A stretch of DNA of 42,534 nt from DASVRZ01 sp038230215. GTDB lineage: Bacteria > Verrucomicrobiota > Verrucomicrobiia > Chthoniobacterales > DASVRZ01. Both the position numbers and the translations under genes were made by a program. The notes beneath the pieces were generated by a model. The model did no database searches and was not told where the DNA came from. It saw only the letters and a program-made list of their open reading frames with translations. This document shows positions 1-7,335 of this stretch, piece after piece; position 1 is the first letter of the stretch, and each line of letters begins with the position of its first letter. Location: the NCBI GenBank assembly GCA_038230215.1, contig JBBRNR010000014.1:1-42534 (forward strand), written 5' to 3'.

Positions 1-102
1 TTCATCGAGAGCAGTAAGATTCTTTGTGTACACCTAAACGATCACGTCATTGTGGGACGCAGGAAATACTTCTCGTTCAAAGCAGAGGGGCTTCTCCCTT
101 AA
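1..102 (+). CDS. RadC-like JAB/MPN domain protein, C-terminal end only
   Basis: An open frame enters from the left edge and stops at 100-102. It gives 33 residues ending in HVIVGRRKYFSFKAEGLLP. RadC-family proteins usually end in a very similar way, with L-x-D-H-(V/I)-I-V-G, then (Y/F)-x-S-F, then G-L-L. The catalytic JAMM residues (HxH, SxxxxxxxD) would lie upstream, outside the window. RadC proteins occur both as chromosomal genes and as passengers of mobile elements; their biochemical role is unsettled. A strong terminator follows directly, which supports a true gene end. The start and full length cannot be seen. Confidence 0.6.
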   Translation, partial: FIESSKILCVHLNDHVIVGRRKYFSFKAEGLLP

Positions 103-107
103 TACTT

Positions 108-142
108 CCCGATCAAGCACTTAACTTGATCGGGATTTTTTT
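108..142 (+). terminator. Rho-independent terminator after the radC-like gene
   Basis: A perfect 10-bp stem, CCCGATCAAG (108-117) and CTTGATCGGG (125-134), encloses a 7-base loop. It is followed by A and seven T residues (136-142). It begins six bases after the stop codon of the radC-like frame, so it most likely ends that transcript. Confidence 0.9.
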
Positions 143-538
143 ATTTGAGGTGGAAGTTTTATGTAATCTTTGTTTATGAGTTATGAATTTCAAGGTAGCT
201 ATTCTTTGAAGTATAGCGGTGATGTATCAGACCATTGAGCGTTGGGTTAAAGATTCTCGCATTACTAAAAAAAGATTTCGGGAACACCACTATTGTAAAA
301 CCAACATCTGATTAAAATAGTTACATCGTGGGGAATTTGAAAAATTCGTGAACGCGAACCCGTAAAGCAGTTTCAAAGACATAGCTGCGTTGCCGTTCGC
401 ACGGAGACGTCACGGCGGATGCGTGCCATTCAAAGCCTTTTCTTGCACGATGGGAACTAGCACACCAAACTCAAGGAATACAACTATGAACGTCTGTTCG
501 CGATTGTGCCGAATATGCGGCGACACGGGTCTTCACGC
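143..538. other. Intergenic region without a convincing gene
   Basis: About 400 bases, clearly AT-rich up to about 360 and then GC-rich. The only start-to-stop frame worth naming is a 29-codon one at 222-311 (plus). It resembles no family I know, has no clear ribosome binding site and may be a remnant. The base composition step near 360 may mark the edge of an older insertion that includes the radC-like gene. The minus-strand LysR gene ends at 539. Confidence 0.4.
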
Positions 539-1429
539 TCACCCGTTGTGCGAAAGATCCTTTACAATCTGGATATAATCTTGCAGCGGTTTTGAGGGAT
601 TGTCGGAGCGCCAGGCGATGGTGGATTCGCGAAGGAGCGGTGGAGTGAGCGGGCGAAAGACCACGCCCTCGTGGGGCAGCGCGGTGATTTGCTCGGGTAG
701 CAAGGCGATGCCGAGTCCGTCGGAGACGAACTTGATCGCGGCAATCTCGCTGTCCACTTCTTGCAGGATCCGAGTCGTGAAACCCGCGCCCCGGCACGTT
801 TCGATGAGCCATTCTCGCTTGCCGGGATACATCTTCGGAGACATGCCGACAAAGAATTGCGACGCGAGATCGGCAAGCTTGATTTTCGCCTTCTTTACGA
901 ATGGATGGTCGGCGGGCAGAAAGATCAGGATCGTGTCGTAGGCCACGCATTCAAAGAGTAAATCGCTCCCGGAAAGCGAAGGAGGCAGGCCGACGAAGCC
1001 GAGGTCAATTTTGTGGGAGTCGAGCGCTTCAAATTGTGCGGCGCTGCCCATGTCGAAGAGGTTCAGCGCGACGTGGGGACAGAGTTTGCGAAAAGCTCCG
1101 AGCGTGGCGGGAAGCAGGCCATAGTGGATGTTCGAGATATAACCGATGTCGAGGTGCGACCGTTCCCCGTGTTCCAGTTTCTGCGCGGCGACGACACTTT
1201 CGTCGCACATCGCGAGCACTTTTTTCGAGTCAAAAAGAAACCGCCTTCCTGGCTCCGTGAGCGTGACGCGATTGTTGGAGCGGTCTAGCAACTGCACGCC
1301 GATCTCGTCTTCCAGATTCTGCACCTGCCGGGTCAATGAAGGTTGGGCCAGCCGCAGCTTTTCCGCGGCTTTGGTGAAGCTCAATGCCTCCGCAACTGCG
1401 ATGAAATACCGCAGGTGACGAAGCTCCAT
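539..1429 (-). CDS. LysR-family transcriptional regulator
   Basis: A 296-residue protein, the usual LysR length. The N-terminal winged helix-turn-helix (about residues 1-60, beginning MELRHLRYFIAVAEALSF, then AAEKLRLAQPSLTRQVQNLE) is of the kind found in CatR/BenM-type regulators. The rest is the two-lobed effector-binding domain. I chose the ATG at 1427-1429 because MELRHLRYF is the classical LysR N-terminus. A GTG 51 bases upstream would only add an atypical tail. The gene is divergent from kaiC. Two palindromes, ATAGC-N5-GCTAT at 1452-1466 and 1506-1520, lie just upstream and are candidate autoregulatory sites. The same palindrome precedes kaiC, dps and xfp. The effector is unknown; the box resembles the ATAG-N7-CTAT format known for OxyR, but the sequence does not identify this protein as OxyR. 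Confidence 0.92.
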   Translation of the reverse strand: MELRHLRYFIAVAEALSFTKAAEKLRLAQPSLTRQVQNLEDEIGVQLLDRSNNRVTLTEPGRRFLFDSKKVLAMCDESVVAAQKLEHGERSHLDIGYISNIHYGLLPATLGAFRKLCPHVALNLFDMGSAAQFEALDSHKIDLGFVGLPPSLSGSDLLFECVAYDTILIFLPADHPFVKKAKIKLADLASQFFVGMSPKMYPGKREWLIETCRGAGFTTRILQEVDSEIAAIKFVSDGLGIALLPEQITALPHEGVVFRPLTPPLLRESTIAWRSDNPSKPLQDYIQIVKDLSHNG

Positions 1430-1451
1430 AGAAACGAACTGTGAGGGCGAC

Positions 1452-1520
1452 CATAGCGAATAGCTATCAGTATCTTTCACCGACCAAGGGCTGGAGGGCC
1501 AGCGGATAGCTCCCTGCTAT
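1452..1520 (-). promoter_or_regulatory. Two LysR-type palindromes upstream of the LysR gene
   Basis: ATAGC-GAATA-GCTAT (1452-1466) and ATAGC-TCCCT-GCTAT (1506-1520) are two copies of the same 15-bp palindrome, with centres 54 bases apart. Each contains the T-N11-A spacing of LysR boxes. They lie 23 and 77 bases upstream of the regulator's start codon, where autoregulation would be expected. Neither is followed by the GAGGTATT motif seen downstream of the three boxes that precede kaiC, dps and xfp. Confidence 0.6.
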
Positions 1521-1593
1521 AACGTTCTTCCGGATAAACTCACCTCAAGCATGCGGCGACGACTTTGTTTGTTACACCAGCAGCTTTCCGCGA

Positions 1594-1635
1594 ATAGCTG
1601 GCAGCTATAGGAAGCGAGATGAAGAGGTATTAGCC
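1594..1635 (+). promoter_or_regulatory. Candidate LysR-activated promoter for kaiCB
   Basis: The palindrome ATAGC-TGGCA-GCTAT (1594-1608; 6-bp arms ATAGCT/AGCTAT) is followed after exactly 15 bases by GAGGTATTAGCC (1624-1635). The same arrangement precedes dps and xfp. TATTAG (1628-1633) could serve as a -10 element with the box over -35. Alternatively, GAGGTAT could be the weaker second half of a LysR tetramer site, since GTAT falls 22 bases after the CTAT of the box. kaiC starts 110 bases downstream with its own GGAGG at 1737-1741. Confidence 0.55.
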
Positions 1636-1745
1636 GCGCTGGAAATGCACCACGACCGTGCAAGCATGAACCTCCACTCTCCGCGTCGGAAGCCCACAGC
1701 CTTTCGTGTGTCGCCATTTCATTATTTCACAGGCTTGGAGGCAAA

Positions 1746-3227
1746 ATGAGCGATAACGAACGGGCGGGCGGGCTGGAAAAAGTCTCCACCGGCATCGAGG
1801 GCTTCGACGATATCACTGGAGGTGGACTGCCTTCGCGGTGCACCACGCTCCTGATGGGTGGCCCGGGCTGTGGCAAAACGATTGTGGCCTTGCAGATTTT
1901 GGTGAGTGCGGCGGCAGAGCACGGGACGGCGGGGATATTTGTCGCGTTCGAGGAGGAGGCGTTGCAGGTCGCCGCCAATGGGGAGACGTTTGGCTGGAAA
2001 ATGCCGGCGCTGGAGGAGAAGAAGTTGTTTTTCATGGACGCGTGTATGCGTTCGGATGTCGTGAAAGCAGGTGCTTTCGATCTGACCGGGCTGCTCGCCG
2101 GGCTGGCAGCAAAGGCGAGCGAAATGGGCGCGAAGATAGTCATTTTCGATGCCGTCGATGTGCTGCTCAGTCTGCTCAATGATCCGGCGGCGGAGTCCCG
2201 CGAACTTTATCGGATTCACGAATGGCTCATGCACCACGGATTGACGGGGATTATCACGACCAAGATCGACGACAATCAGCCAGCCACGGCGCAGCGCTAC
2301 GGGTTTATGCCGTTTATGGCGGATTGTGCGGTGCTGCTCACCCAGCGGGTAACTGATCGCGTGGCTGTGCGGGCGATGAGGGTGTTGAAATATCGCGGCT
2401 CGCCCCATGTAATGAACGAAGTGCCATTTATGATCGGCCCCACGGGTGTCGAGGTCGGCTCGTCGAATGGAGTCCATCCCGAGCCTCAGCCGTTTGATGA
2501 ACGCATCTCCATCGGAGTCGAGCGTCTCGATGAAATGCTGGGAGGCGGATTCTATCGCGGCACCAACGCCTTGATCACGGGCAGTTCGGGCAGCGGTAAA
2601 TCGACCCTGGCGGGAGCATTTATCCACGCTGCCTGTGAGCGTAATGAACGGGCTCTGTTCATTTCCTTCGATGAAAACTCCCGGGATATCGTGCGTGATT
2701 TGGGTACCATGAATATCGACCTCGCGCCCCATCTAGCGAGTGGATTGCTCCGGATGGAATCCATCCGCACCGAAGCCGGCTCTTCCGAAGAGCATTTCAT
2801 GCGGATCAAGCGCGTGATTGCCGAGCAGTCGCCGCGGTGCTTGGCCATCGATCCGCTCTCGGCGTTGGCCCGCGTCGGCGGTGGACTGGCGGCCCGCGCC
2901 GTGGCCGAGCGGCTAATCTATCTTTGCAGAAATGCAGGTATCACGGTTCTCATGACCAGCCTGCTCGAGGGTAGTGATCCGCAACTGGAAACCACGACGC
3001 TCCATGTCTCGACGATCTCTGATTCGTGGATTCAGCTCTCTTATGCGTTGATCAGCGGCCAACGCATCCGCGCGGTCTCGATCGTAAAATCGCGCGGTTC
3101 AAATCACTCGAATCAGCTTAGCGAACTCGTCTTCAGCGAGAAGGGAATCAACATCACCGATCCCTATACAGAAGGACTCGGTGTGCTGATGGGAGCGTTG
3201 CGAAAGGAACAGGAGAAAGAAGGATGA
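1746..3227 (+). CDS. kaiC: KaiC-family ATPase/autokinase with two RecA-like domains
   Basis: A 493-residue protein with two tandem KaiC domains, as in the circadian clock ATPase. The first (CI) has Walker A GGPGCGKT at residues 38-45 and an FEE catalytic acid motif at 68-70. The second (CII) has Walker A GSSGSGKS at 279-286 and SFDEN at the matching place. The CII phosphorylation site is kept: Ser422-Thr423 in HVSTISDS align with Ser431-Thr432 of the Synechococcus protein, and a Thr sits five residues before Thr423's partner serine. A GGAGG (1737-1741) lies four bases before the ATG. The stop overlaps kaiB as ATGA, so they are translationally coupled. There is no kaiA, as is usual outside cyanobacteria. 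Such KaiC proteins are often linked to stress tolerance rather than to a full clock; which applies here is unknown. Confidence 0.93.
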   Translation: MSDNERAGGLEKVSTGIEGFDDITGGGLPSRCTTLLMGGPGCGKTIVALQILVSAAAEHGTAGIFVAFEEEALQVAANGETFGWKMPALEEKKLFFMDACMRSDVVKAGAFDLTGLLAGLAAKASEMGAKIVIFDAVDVLLSLLNDPAAESRELYRIHEWLMHHGLTGIITTKIDDNQPATAQRYGFMPFMADCAVLLTQRVTDRVAVRAMRVLKYRGSPHVMNEVPFMIGPTGVEVGSSNGVHPEPQPFDERISIGVERLDEMLGGGFYRGTNALITGSSGSGKSTLAGAFIHAACERNERALFISFDENSRDIVRDLGTMNIDLAPHLASGLLRMESIRTEAGSSEEHFMRIKRVIAEQSPRCLAIDPLSALARVGGGLAARAVAERLIYLCRNAGITVLMTSLLEGSDPQLETTTLHVSTISDSWIQLSYALISGQRIRAVSIVKSRGSNHSNQLSELVFSEKGINITDPYTEGLGVLMGALRKEQEKEG

Positions 3228-3541
3228 GCAAAATCTTTCCAGTCAGTGATCGGGAAAATGCAGGCTACGTCTTTCGTCTCTACATCGCTGGCGGTGCTCC
3301 AAACTCTGTGCGCGCTCTCGCCAATCTCTACGCGCTCTGTCGCAAGCACTATCCTCAGAGCCACCGGATCGAGATTATCGATGTCTTAAAAGAACCCATT
3401 CGCGCTCTGGCGGAAGCCATTCTCGTCACTCCCACGATGGTCAGAGTTTCTCCCGCACCGGAACTACAAATCATCGGCAACCTTAGCGATGAGGAGGAAG
3501 TGCTTCGTGCGCTGGGACTACCTCAAAATAAAACCGAATGA
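3224..3541 (+). CDS. kaiB: KaiB-family thioredoxin-like clock protein
   Basis: A 105-residue protein with the KaiB pattern: YVFRLYIAGGAPNSVRALAN near the N-terminus, then a central IEIIDVLKEP segment and the TPTMVR strand with its conserved proline. KaiB is a fold-switching thioredoxin-like protein that binds phosphorylated KaiC. Its start overlaps the kaiC stop (ATGA) and an AGGAG-rich stretch precedes it, so expression is coupled to kaiC. Its own stop overlaps the start of the PAS gene, again by ATGA. Confidence 0.9.
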   Translation: MSKIFPVSDRENAGYVFRLYIAGGAPNSVRALANLYALCRKHYPQSHRIEIIDVLKEPIRALAEAILVTPTMVRVSPAPELQIIGNLSDEEEVLRALGLPQNKTE

Positions 3542-4149
3542 CATCTGCACATCTCGCCAATGCATCCATGGTTCCAACGGGATCTGCGAAAGCGATTACA
3601 CTCGCGTTGACTCTGGCTCAGGCAGAGAAAGCGATGCAGGATTTTACCTTCGGGCAGGCGGACGCCATCGTCGATATGAATGGCAGGGCCTATCTTTTGC
3701 GACCAGCGCAAGAGCATTTGCAACAGGATGAACAGCGCCTCCGCGCCATTCTGGATAGTTGCGGCGATGGTATTATCGTCGTCGATCGCGGGGGCCTTAT
3801 CGTCTCGCAAAATCGTACCGCCACCCAAATGCTTGGCTATGCCCCGGATGAGCACATTGGTAGGAGCTTTTTCGAATTCGTCGCGGCGAAAGATCTCCAT
3901 CTGTTTCACGCCGCTTTTTTTAGCGTGATTGAGCACTTCGGTGCCCATGCCGTGGTCGAATTTCATATGCGGGCCCAGGATGAATCTTACCGCCCCATCG
4001 AAGCGACCGTGAGCAGGTTGCAAGATCAGAATAGTTCGTGCGTCGTTCTCACCTGTCGAGATGTCACCATTCGCCGACCCACGCATGCGGAATCTATCCG
4101 GTGGCAAGCAGCGCAGATCGGTTTGCTGCCGGACCGTGCTTCTGAATAG
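3538..4149 (+). CDS. Stand-alone PAS-domain protein coupled to kaiCB
   Basis: A 203-residue protein. Residues about 60-180 form a PAS domain (RAILDSCGDGIIVVDRGG, then MLGYAPDEHIGRSFFEFV, then a PAC-like end CVVLTCRDVT). There is no histidine kinase, GGDEF or helix-turn-helix domain, and the protein ends shortly after the PAS. In other KaiBC loci a PAS histidine kinase is commonly found at this position; this one looks like only the sensory part, either shortened or a true single-domain adaptor. The frame has no sign of decay. It overlaps kaiB by four bases and probably forms one transcript with kaiCB. The ligand is unknown. Confidence 0.75.
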   Translation: MTSAHLANASMVPTGSAKAITLALTLAQAEKAMQDFTFGQADAIVDMNGRAYLLRPAQEHLQQDEQRLRAILDSCGDGIIVVDRGGLIVSQNRTATQMLGYAPDEHIGRSFFEFVAAKDLHLFHAAFFSVIEHFGAHAVVEFHMRAQDESYRPIEATVSRLQDQNSSCVVLTCRDVTIRRPTHAESIRWQAAQIGLLPDRASE

Positions 4150-4206
4150 GGGCTCCGGCGGGTCGGACCGTAGAAAAGTTACGCAAGCTGATCTGCCGCC
4201 GACGTC

Positions 4207-4854
4207 ATGATCACCAGACTGCCTCGATGGATTTGGACCGGCGCGTGGTTACTCGCGTTCATGGCGGGAATCGTCAACGTCGTGGGTTTGCTCGGCTTCG
4301 ATCATCGGGCCGTTACCCACCTCACCGGCACCACCTCCCTCATGGCAGCGGCATTGGCCGAACTAGATGGGGCCGCGGCACTGCATCTGGCCGGGATCAT
4401 CGGCTCGTTCATGGCGGGCACCGTTTTGAGCGGCTTTCTCATTCAGGACAGTACACTGCAACTCGGACGTCGCTACGGTGTGGCTCTGTTGTTAGAAGCT
4501 CTGCTGCTTTGCGGCGCCGTCCCGCTGCTTCAGCATGGCAGTATGCTAGGCGTCTATTCTGCCTCGTGCGCCTGCGGCCTCCAGAATGCGATGGTTAGTA
4601 CTTACAGTGGTGCCGTCGTCCGGACGACGCATCTTTCAGGAATGTTCACCGACCTCGGTATCTTTCTCGGCCACGCCATGCGCGGCCTCCCGGTGGATTG
4701 GCTGCGGATGCGCCTTTGCTTCCTCATCATCACCGGTTTTCTCTGTGGCGGCGTCGCGGGCACACTCGCTTTCCATCAGCTCAGATACTCCGCGCTTTTC
4801 ATTCCCGCGGGCTGGCGGCAGTTACTTCACTCGCCTACGGCCTCTGGTCGTTGA
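4207..4854 (+). CDS. DUF1275 (YoaK-like) integral membrane protein
   Basis: A 215-residue hydrophobic protein with about six membrane segments. It begins with the family-typical WLLAFMAGIVNVVGLL and continues with THLTGTTSLMA, GSFMAGTVLSGFL and a later repeat-like QNAMVSTYSGAVVRTTHLSGM. These are hallmarks of the DUF1275/YoaK family, whose transported substrate or function is not established. It starts 57 bases after the PAS gene stop and could share the kaiCB transcript. A LysR-type box for dps begins about 75 bases beyond its stop. Confidence 0.82.
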   Translation: MITRLPRWIWTGAWLLAFMAGIVNVVGLLGFDHRAVTHLTGTTSLMAAALAELDGAAALHLAGIIGSFMAGTVLSGFLIQDSTLQLGRRYGVALLLEALLLCGAVPLLQHGSMLGVYSASCACGLQNAMVSTYSGAVVRTTHLSGMFTDLGIFLGHAMRGLPVDWLRMRLCFLIITGFLCGGVAGTLAFHQLRYSALFIPAGWRQLLHSPTASGR

Positions 4855-4927
4855 GCCGGCGAAGTGTAATTTGTTAGCTCCGATGACCGCGCCAGGTCGG
4901 AAGCCAGGCATCTTGGTTTGTGAGGTC

Positions 4928-4969
4928 ATAGCTCACGGCTATCACGAGGTCGCACGAGAGGTATTAGCC
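4928..4969 (+). promoter_or_regulatory. Candidate LysR-activated promoter for dps
   Basis: ATAGC-TCACG-GCTAT (4928-4942) is followed after 15 bases by GAGGTATTAGCC (4958-4969). The downstream 12-mer is identical to the one before kaiC. The dps ATG lies 31 bases beyond. With TATTAG (4962-4967) as the -10, the leader would be about 25 bases. No Shine-Dalgarno sequence is visible before dps. Confidence 0.6.
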
Positions 4970-4999
4970 GGATGAGATGGCCGGCTAGATAGTTCACTC

Positions 5000-5548
5000 A
5001 TGAGCAAAAAAAACAAAGCCCACGATCTAAAATCCACCGTCGCCAACTTGGAGGTGGAACCGTTTTTGTATAAGACAAAAAATGAGATCTCCCGCCCCAA
5101 TCGGATGGAACTCAACTCACTAATGAATCAGCGATTGGCTTCCGCGGTCGATCTGCAAATGCAACTGAAACAGGCGCATTGGAATGTGAAAGGGCCGAAT
5201 TTCATCGGCCTCCATGAGTTGTTCGACAAAGTCGCCGAGGCCGTGGAGGAATACGTGGACCAGATCGCCGAGCGCATTGTGCAACTGGGCGGCATCGCCG
5301 AGGGGACGGTGCGGGTCTCTGCCTCGCGATCCGAACTGGACGAGTATCCGCTGACGATATCGGAAGGCGTCGCTCACGTCGATGCGGTCACGACGGCATT
5401 GGCCGACTTCGGCAAAAACGCCCGACTAACCATTGATGAAGCAGACAGCTTCGATGATGCGGACACGGCGGATTTATTCACTGAAATCTCACGCGGGATC
5501 GACCAGTGGCTCTGGTTCGTCGAGGCCCACGCTCAGGCGGCCAAGTAG
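5000..5548 (+). CDS. dps: Dps-family DNA-protecting ferritin-like protein
   Basis: A 182-residue protein of the Dps family. Dps forms dodecamers that oxidise and store iron and coat DNA under starvation or oxidative stress. The ferroxidase signature is present: QAHWNVKGPNFIGLHELFD, followed by the helix VEEYVDQIAERIVQLGG. The C-terminal helix RGIDQWLWFVEAHAQ matches the usual end. An N-terminal extension of about 35 mostly polar residues, lysine-rich at its start, could contact DNA. The palindrome-promoter element 31 bases upstream links it to the LysR regulator. A small ORF and ackA follow on the same strand. Confidence 0.93.
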   Translation: MSKKNKAHDLKSTVANLEVEPFLYKTKNEISRPNRMELNSLMNQRLASAVDLQMQLKQAHWNVKGPNFIGLHELFDKVAEAVEEYVDQIAERIVQLGGIAEGTVRVSASRSELDEYPLTISEGVAHVDAVTTALADFGKNARLTIDEADSFDDADTADLFTEISRGIDQWLWFVEAHAQAAK

Positions 5549-5571
5549 AAATCCATTCACCCGATTTACCT

Positions 5572-5760
5572 ATGCACAACACTCCTGAATCCGAAAAAAC
5601 ATTTCCAATGGTGGAACCGAAACCTAACGATTCCGCTCCCAAGCCCAAACCGCCCAAGCGCGATAAGATTTTTTCCAGATCCCGCGACATTCACGAGGAC
5701 CGTGGCACACGGCAGATCAAGACTTCGCACGAATCGCACACCCAGTCTCACGGCAAATAG
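5572..5760 (+). CDS. Small proline/lysine-rich hypothetical protein
   Basis: A 62-codon frame from ATG 5572 to TAG 5760, fitting neatly between dps (23 bases before) and ackA (12 bases after). The product is very polar, with a KPKPPKR stretch and a charged, histidine-containing C-terminus. It has no hydrophobic segment and no domain I recognise; it is probably disordered. The position inside a tight same-strand gene series is the main support. Confidence 0.5.
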   Translation: MHNTPESEKTFPMVEPKPNDSAPKPKPPKRDKIFSRSRDIHEDRGTRQIKTSHESHTQSHGK

Positions 5761-5772
5761 CTTGTAAATTCG

Positions 5773-7047
5773 ATGAACACGAATCCACTCAAGCAAGGCT
5801 CGATCACCGATGACTTCGCCGGCATCGGCACGGTTATGAGTTCGTCGAAATCTCATATTCTGGCCATCAACGGCGGCTCATCGAGCATCAAGTTCGCGCT
5901 TTATGACACTGGCGATGCCTTGGTCCGGGTGTTAGCGGGACAGGTCGAAGGAATAGGAAGTCCGCACGCAGGTTTCGCAGTGAAGGGTATCGGGAAATTC
6001 CAGGAAAAAGCCGACACATTTTCGCGATCCGTTACGGCTCCTAACCATAAGATGGCTGTTAGTCTGCTGATGGATTGGATTGAGGAAAGTCTGGAGCCAA
6101 GCGCTTTAATCGGAGCGGGGCACCGTGTGGTTCACGGCGGGCCAAAATATTGGGAGCCGCAGCGAATCACGCAGGAGATGATCAAGGATTTGCGTGAGCT
6201 TAGTCCGTTTGATCCCGAGCATTTGCCCGCGGAAATTCTGCTCATCGAGGCGTTCCAGGAGCGGTTTCCAGATGTGCCGCAGGTTGCTTGTTTCGACACG
6301 GCGTTTCATCACGACATGCCTCGCGTCGCGCAGTTGCTGCCGATCCCGCGCCGCTATGAAAAGCAGGGCGTGCGGCGTTACGGTTTTCACGGCCTGTCCT
6401 ACGCCTTTATGATGGAGGAACTCGAACGTCTCGCCGGGAAAGCGGCGGCAAACGGTCGCGTCATTCTTGCGCACCTCGGCAGCGGAGCGAGTCTGGCCGC
6501 TGTGCTGGGCGGACGCAGCCAGGAAACGACAATGGCCTTCACGCCAGCCGCAGGTCTAATGATGAGCACGCGCTCTGGCGATCTCGATCCCGGCTTGGTT
6601 TCATATCTGGCTCGCACTGAAAAAATGACCCCGTCGCAGTTCGATCACATGATCCACCACGAGTCGGGTTTGCTGGGCGTTTCGGAGATCAGCTCCGACA
6701 TTCGCGACTTGCTCGCACGCGAAACGGAGGACGTCCGTGCGGCAGAGGCGGTCATGCTTTTCTGCTACCAAACGAGGAAATGGATTGGAGCTTACGCGGC
6801 GGCGCTCGGGGGGCTTGAAACCTTGGTCTTCGCAGGCGGAATCGGGGAAAACGCGCCCATCATTCGCGCACGCATCTGCCAGGGATTGGGGTTCATCGGG
6901 ATTGAGTTGGATGAGGCGCGAAATACACACTCGGCACCAGTGATTTCCGCAGAAGCCAGTCGGGTCACGGTCCACGTCATCCGCACGGATGAGGAATTGA
7001 TGATCGCGCGGTCGGTCACCCGCTTGATCGGAGTCCCTCACGAGTAG
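5773..7047 (+). CDS. ackA: Acetate kinase
   Basis: Acetate kinase converts acetyl phosphate and ADP to acetate and ATP. The 424-residue frame has the family motifs: ILAINGGSSSIKFALYD (phosphate-binding N-terminus), GAGHRVVHGG, ACFDTAFHHDMP, RRYGFHGLSYAF, ILAHLGSGASLAA, TPAAGLMMSTRSGDLDPG and FAGGIGENAP. Family members are about 400 residues. The first 21 residues are not family-like, so an internal ATG at 5836 is the better start by homology; no clear Shine-Dalgarno sequence decides between them. It pairs functionally with the phosphoketolase at 13678, which makes acetyl phosphate. Those two genes are now separated by the minus-strand defence locus. Confidence 0.95.
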   Translation: MNTNPLKQGSITDDFAGIGTVMSSSKSHILAINGGSSSIKFALYDTGDALVRVLAGQVEGIGSPHAGFAVKGIGKFQEKADTFSRSVTAPNHKMAVSLLMDWIEESLEPSALIGAGHRVVHGGPKYWEPQRITQEMIKDLRELSPFDPEHLPAEILLIEAFQERFPDVPQVACFDTAFHHDMPRVAQLLPIPRRYEKQGVRRYGFHGLSYAFMMEELERLAGKAAANGRVILAHLGSGASLAAVLGGRSQETTMAFTPAAGLMMSTRSGDLDPGLVSYLARTEKMTPSQFDHMIHHESGLLGVSEISSDIRDLLARETEDVRAAEAVMLFCYQTRKWIGAYAAALGGLETLVFAGGIGENAPIIRARICQGLGFIGIELDEARNTHSAPVISAEASRVTVHVIRTDEELMIARSVTRLIGVPHE

Positions 7048-7050
7048 CGT

Positions 7051-7063
7051 GGGCATTATGCCC
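7051..7063. other. Short inverted repeat after ackA
   Basis: GGGCAT-T-ATGCCC is a perfect 6-bp inverted repeat with a single central base, four bases after the ackA stop. It lacks a T-run on the plus strand, so it is a weak candidate for a transcript end. The hsdR remnant begins about 60 bases further on. Confidence 0.3.
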
Positions 7064-7124
7064 GATCTGGAGGCATTCTGCGTCCCACCCATTTCCTCCT
7101 CCCGCTTTTGCAGGATTGAGACGA

Positions 7125-7265
7125 CATGTGTTCCTGTCCGGCGGGGATGAGTTTTAGGCGCTCGATCGGTGTGCCGGTGGTCCACTTGGCGCACTTGAAG
7201 CCGTGCATCATGTCTCAGGCGATGCCGTGCTTCGAGTGCATCACTGCGCTGGCCTCTTCCGTGTC
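7125..7265 (-). pseudogene. hsdR: Remnant of a type I restriction R subunit gene
   Basis: Read on the minus strand, about 47 codons match the helicase/C-terminal region of HsdR: DTEEASAVMHSKHGIA, a TGA stop where HsdR proteins usually carry cysteine, then DMMHGFKCAKWTTGTP and IERLKLIPAGQEH. HsdR proteins carry E-E-A-x-A-V-M then H-G-F-x-x-x-W-x-T-G-T-P-x-E-R-L-x-L-(L/I)-P-A-x-Q-E-H here. A second stop lies just upstream at 7266-7268, and after QEH the similarity continues only in another frame. It sits just downstream of hsdM, so the locus once had, or was joined to, a restriction subunit that has been lost. Confidence 0.75.
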
Positions 7266-7335
7266 TTAGGTCGGGTTGCCCTGGCCGCCGCTGTTTGGAT
7301 GGCGTTGTCGTTTTTCACCCGCTCTTGGTGGGGTT

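Noticed and set aside
193..216. GCTAT...ATAGC near the left edge as a further LysR box.
   Set aside because: The half-sites are in the reverse order and ten bases apart, so it is not the same palindrome.
1430..1480. Upstream GTG start for the LysR gene.
   Set aside because: It adds 17 residues not found in the family, while the ATG at 1429 gives the canonical MELRHLRYF start. It would also place a box inside the coding region.
1722..2732. A 336-codon antisense frame opposite kaiC.
   Set aside because: It is a shadow of the GC-rich kaiC frame with no recognisable domain; similar long shadows lie opposite xfp, atpA and ackA.
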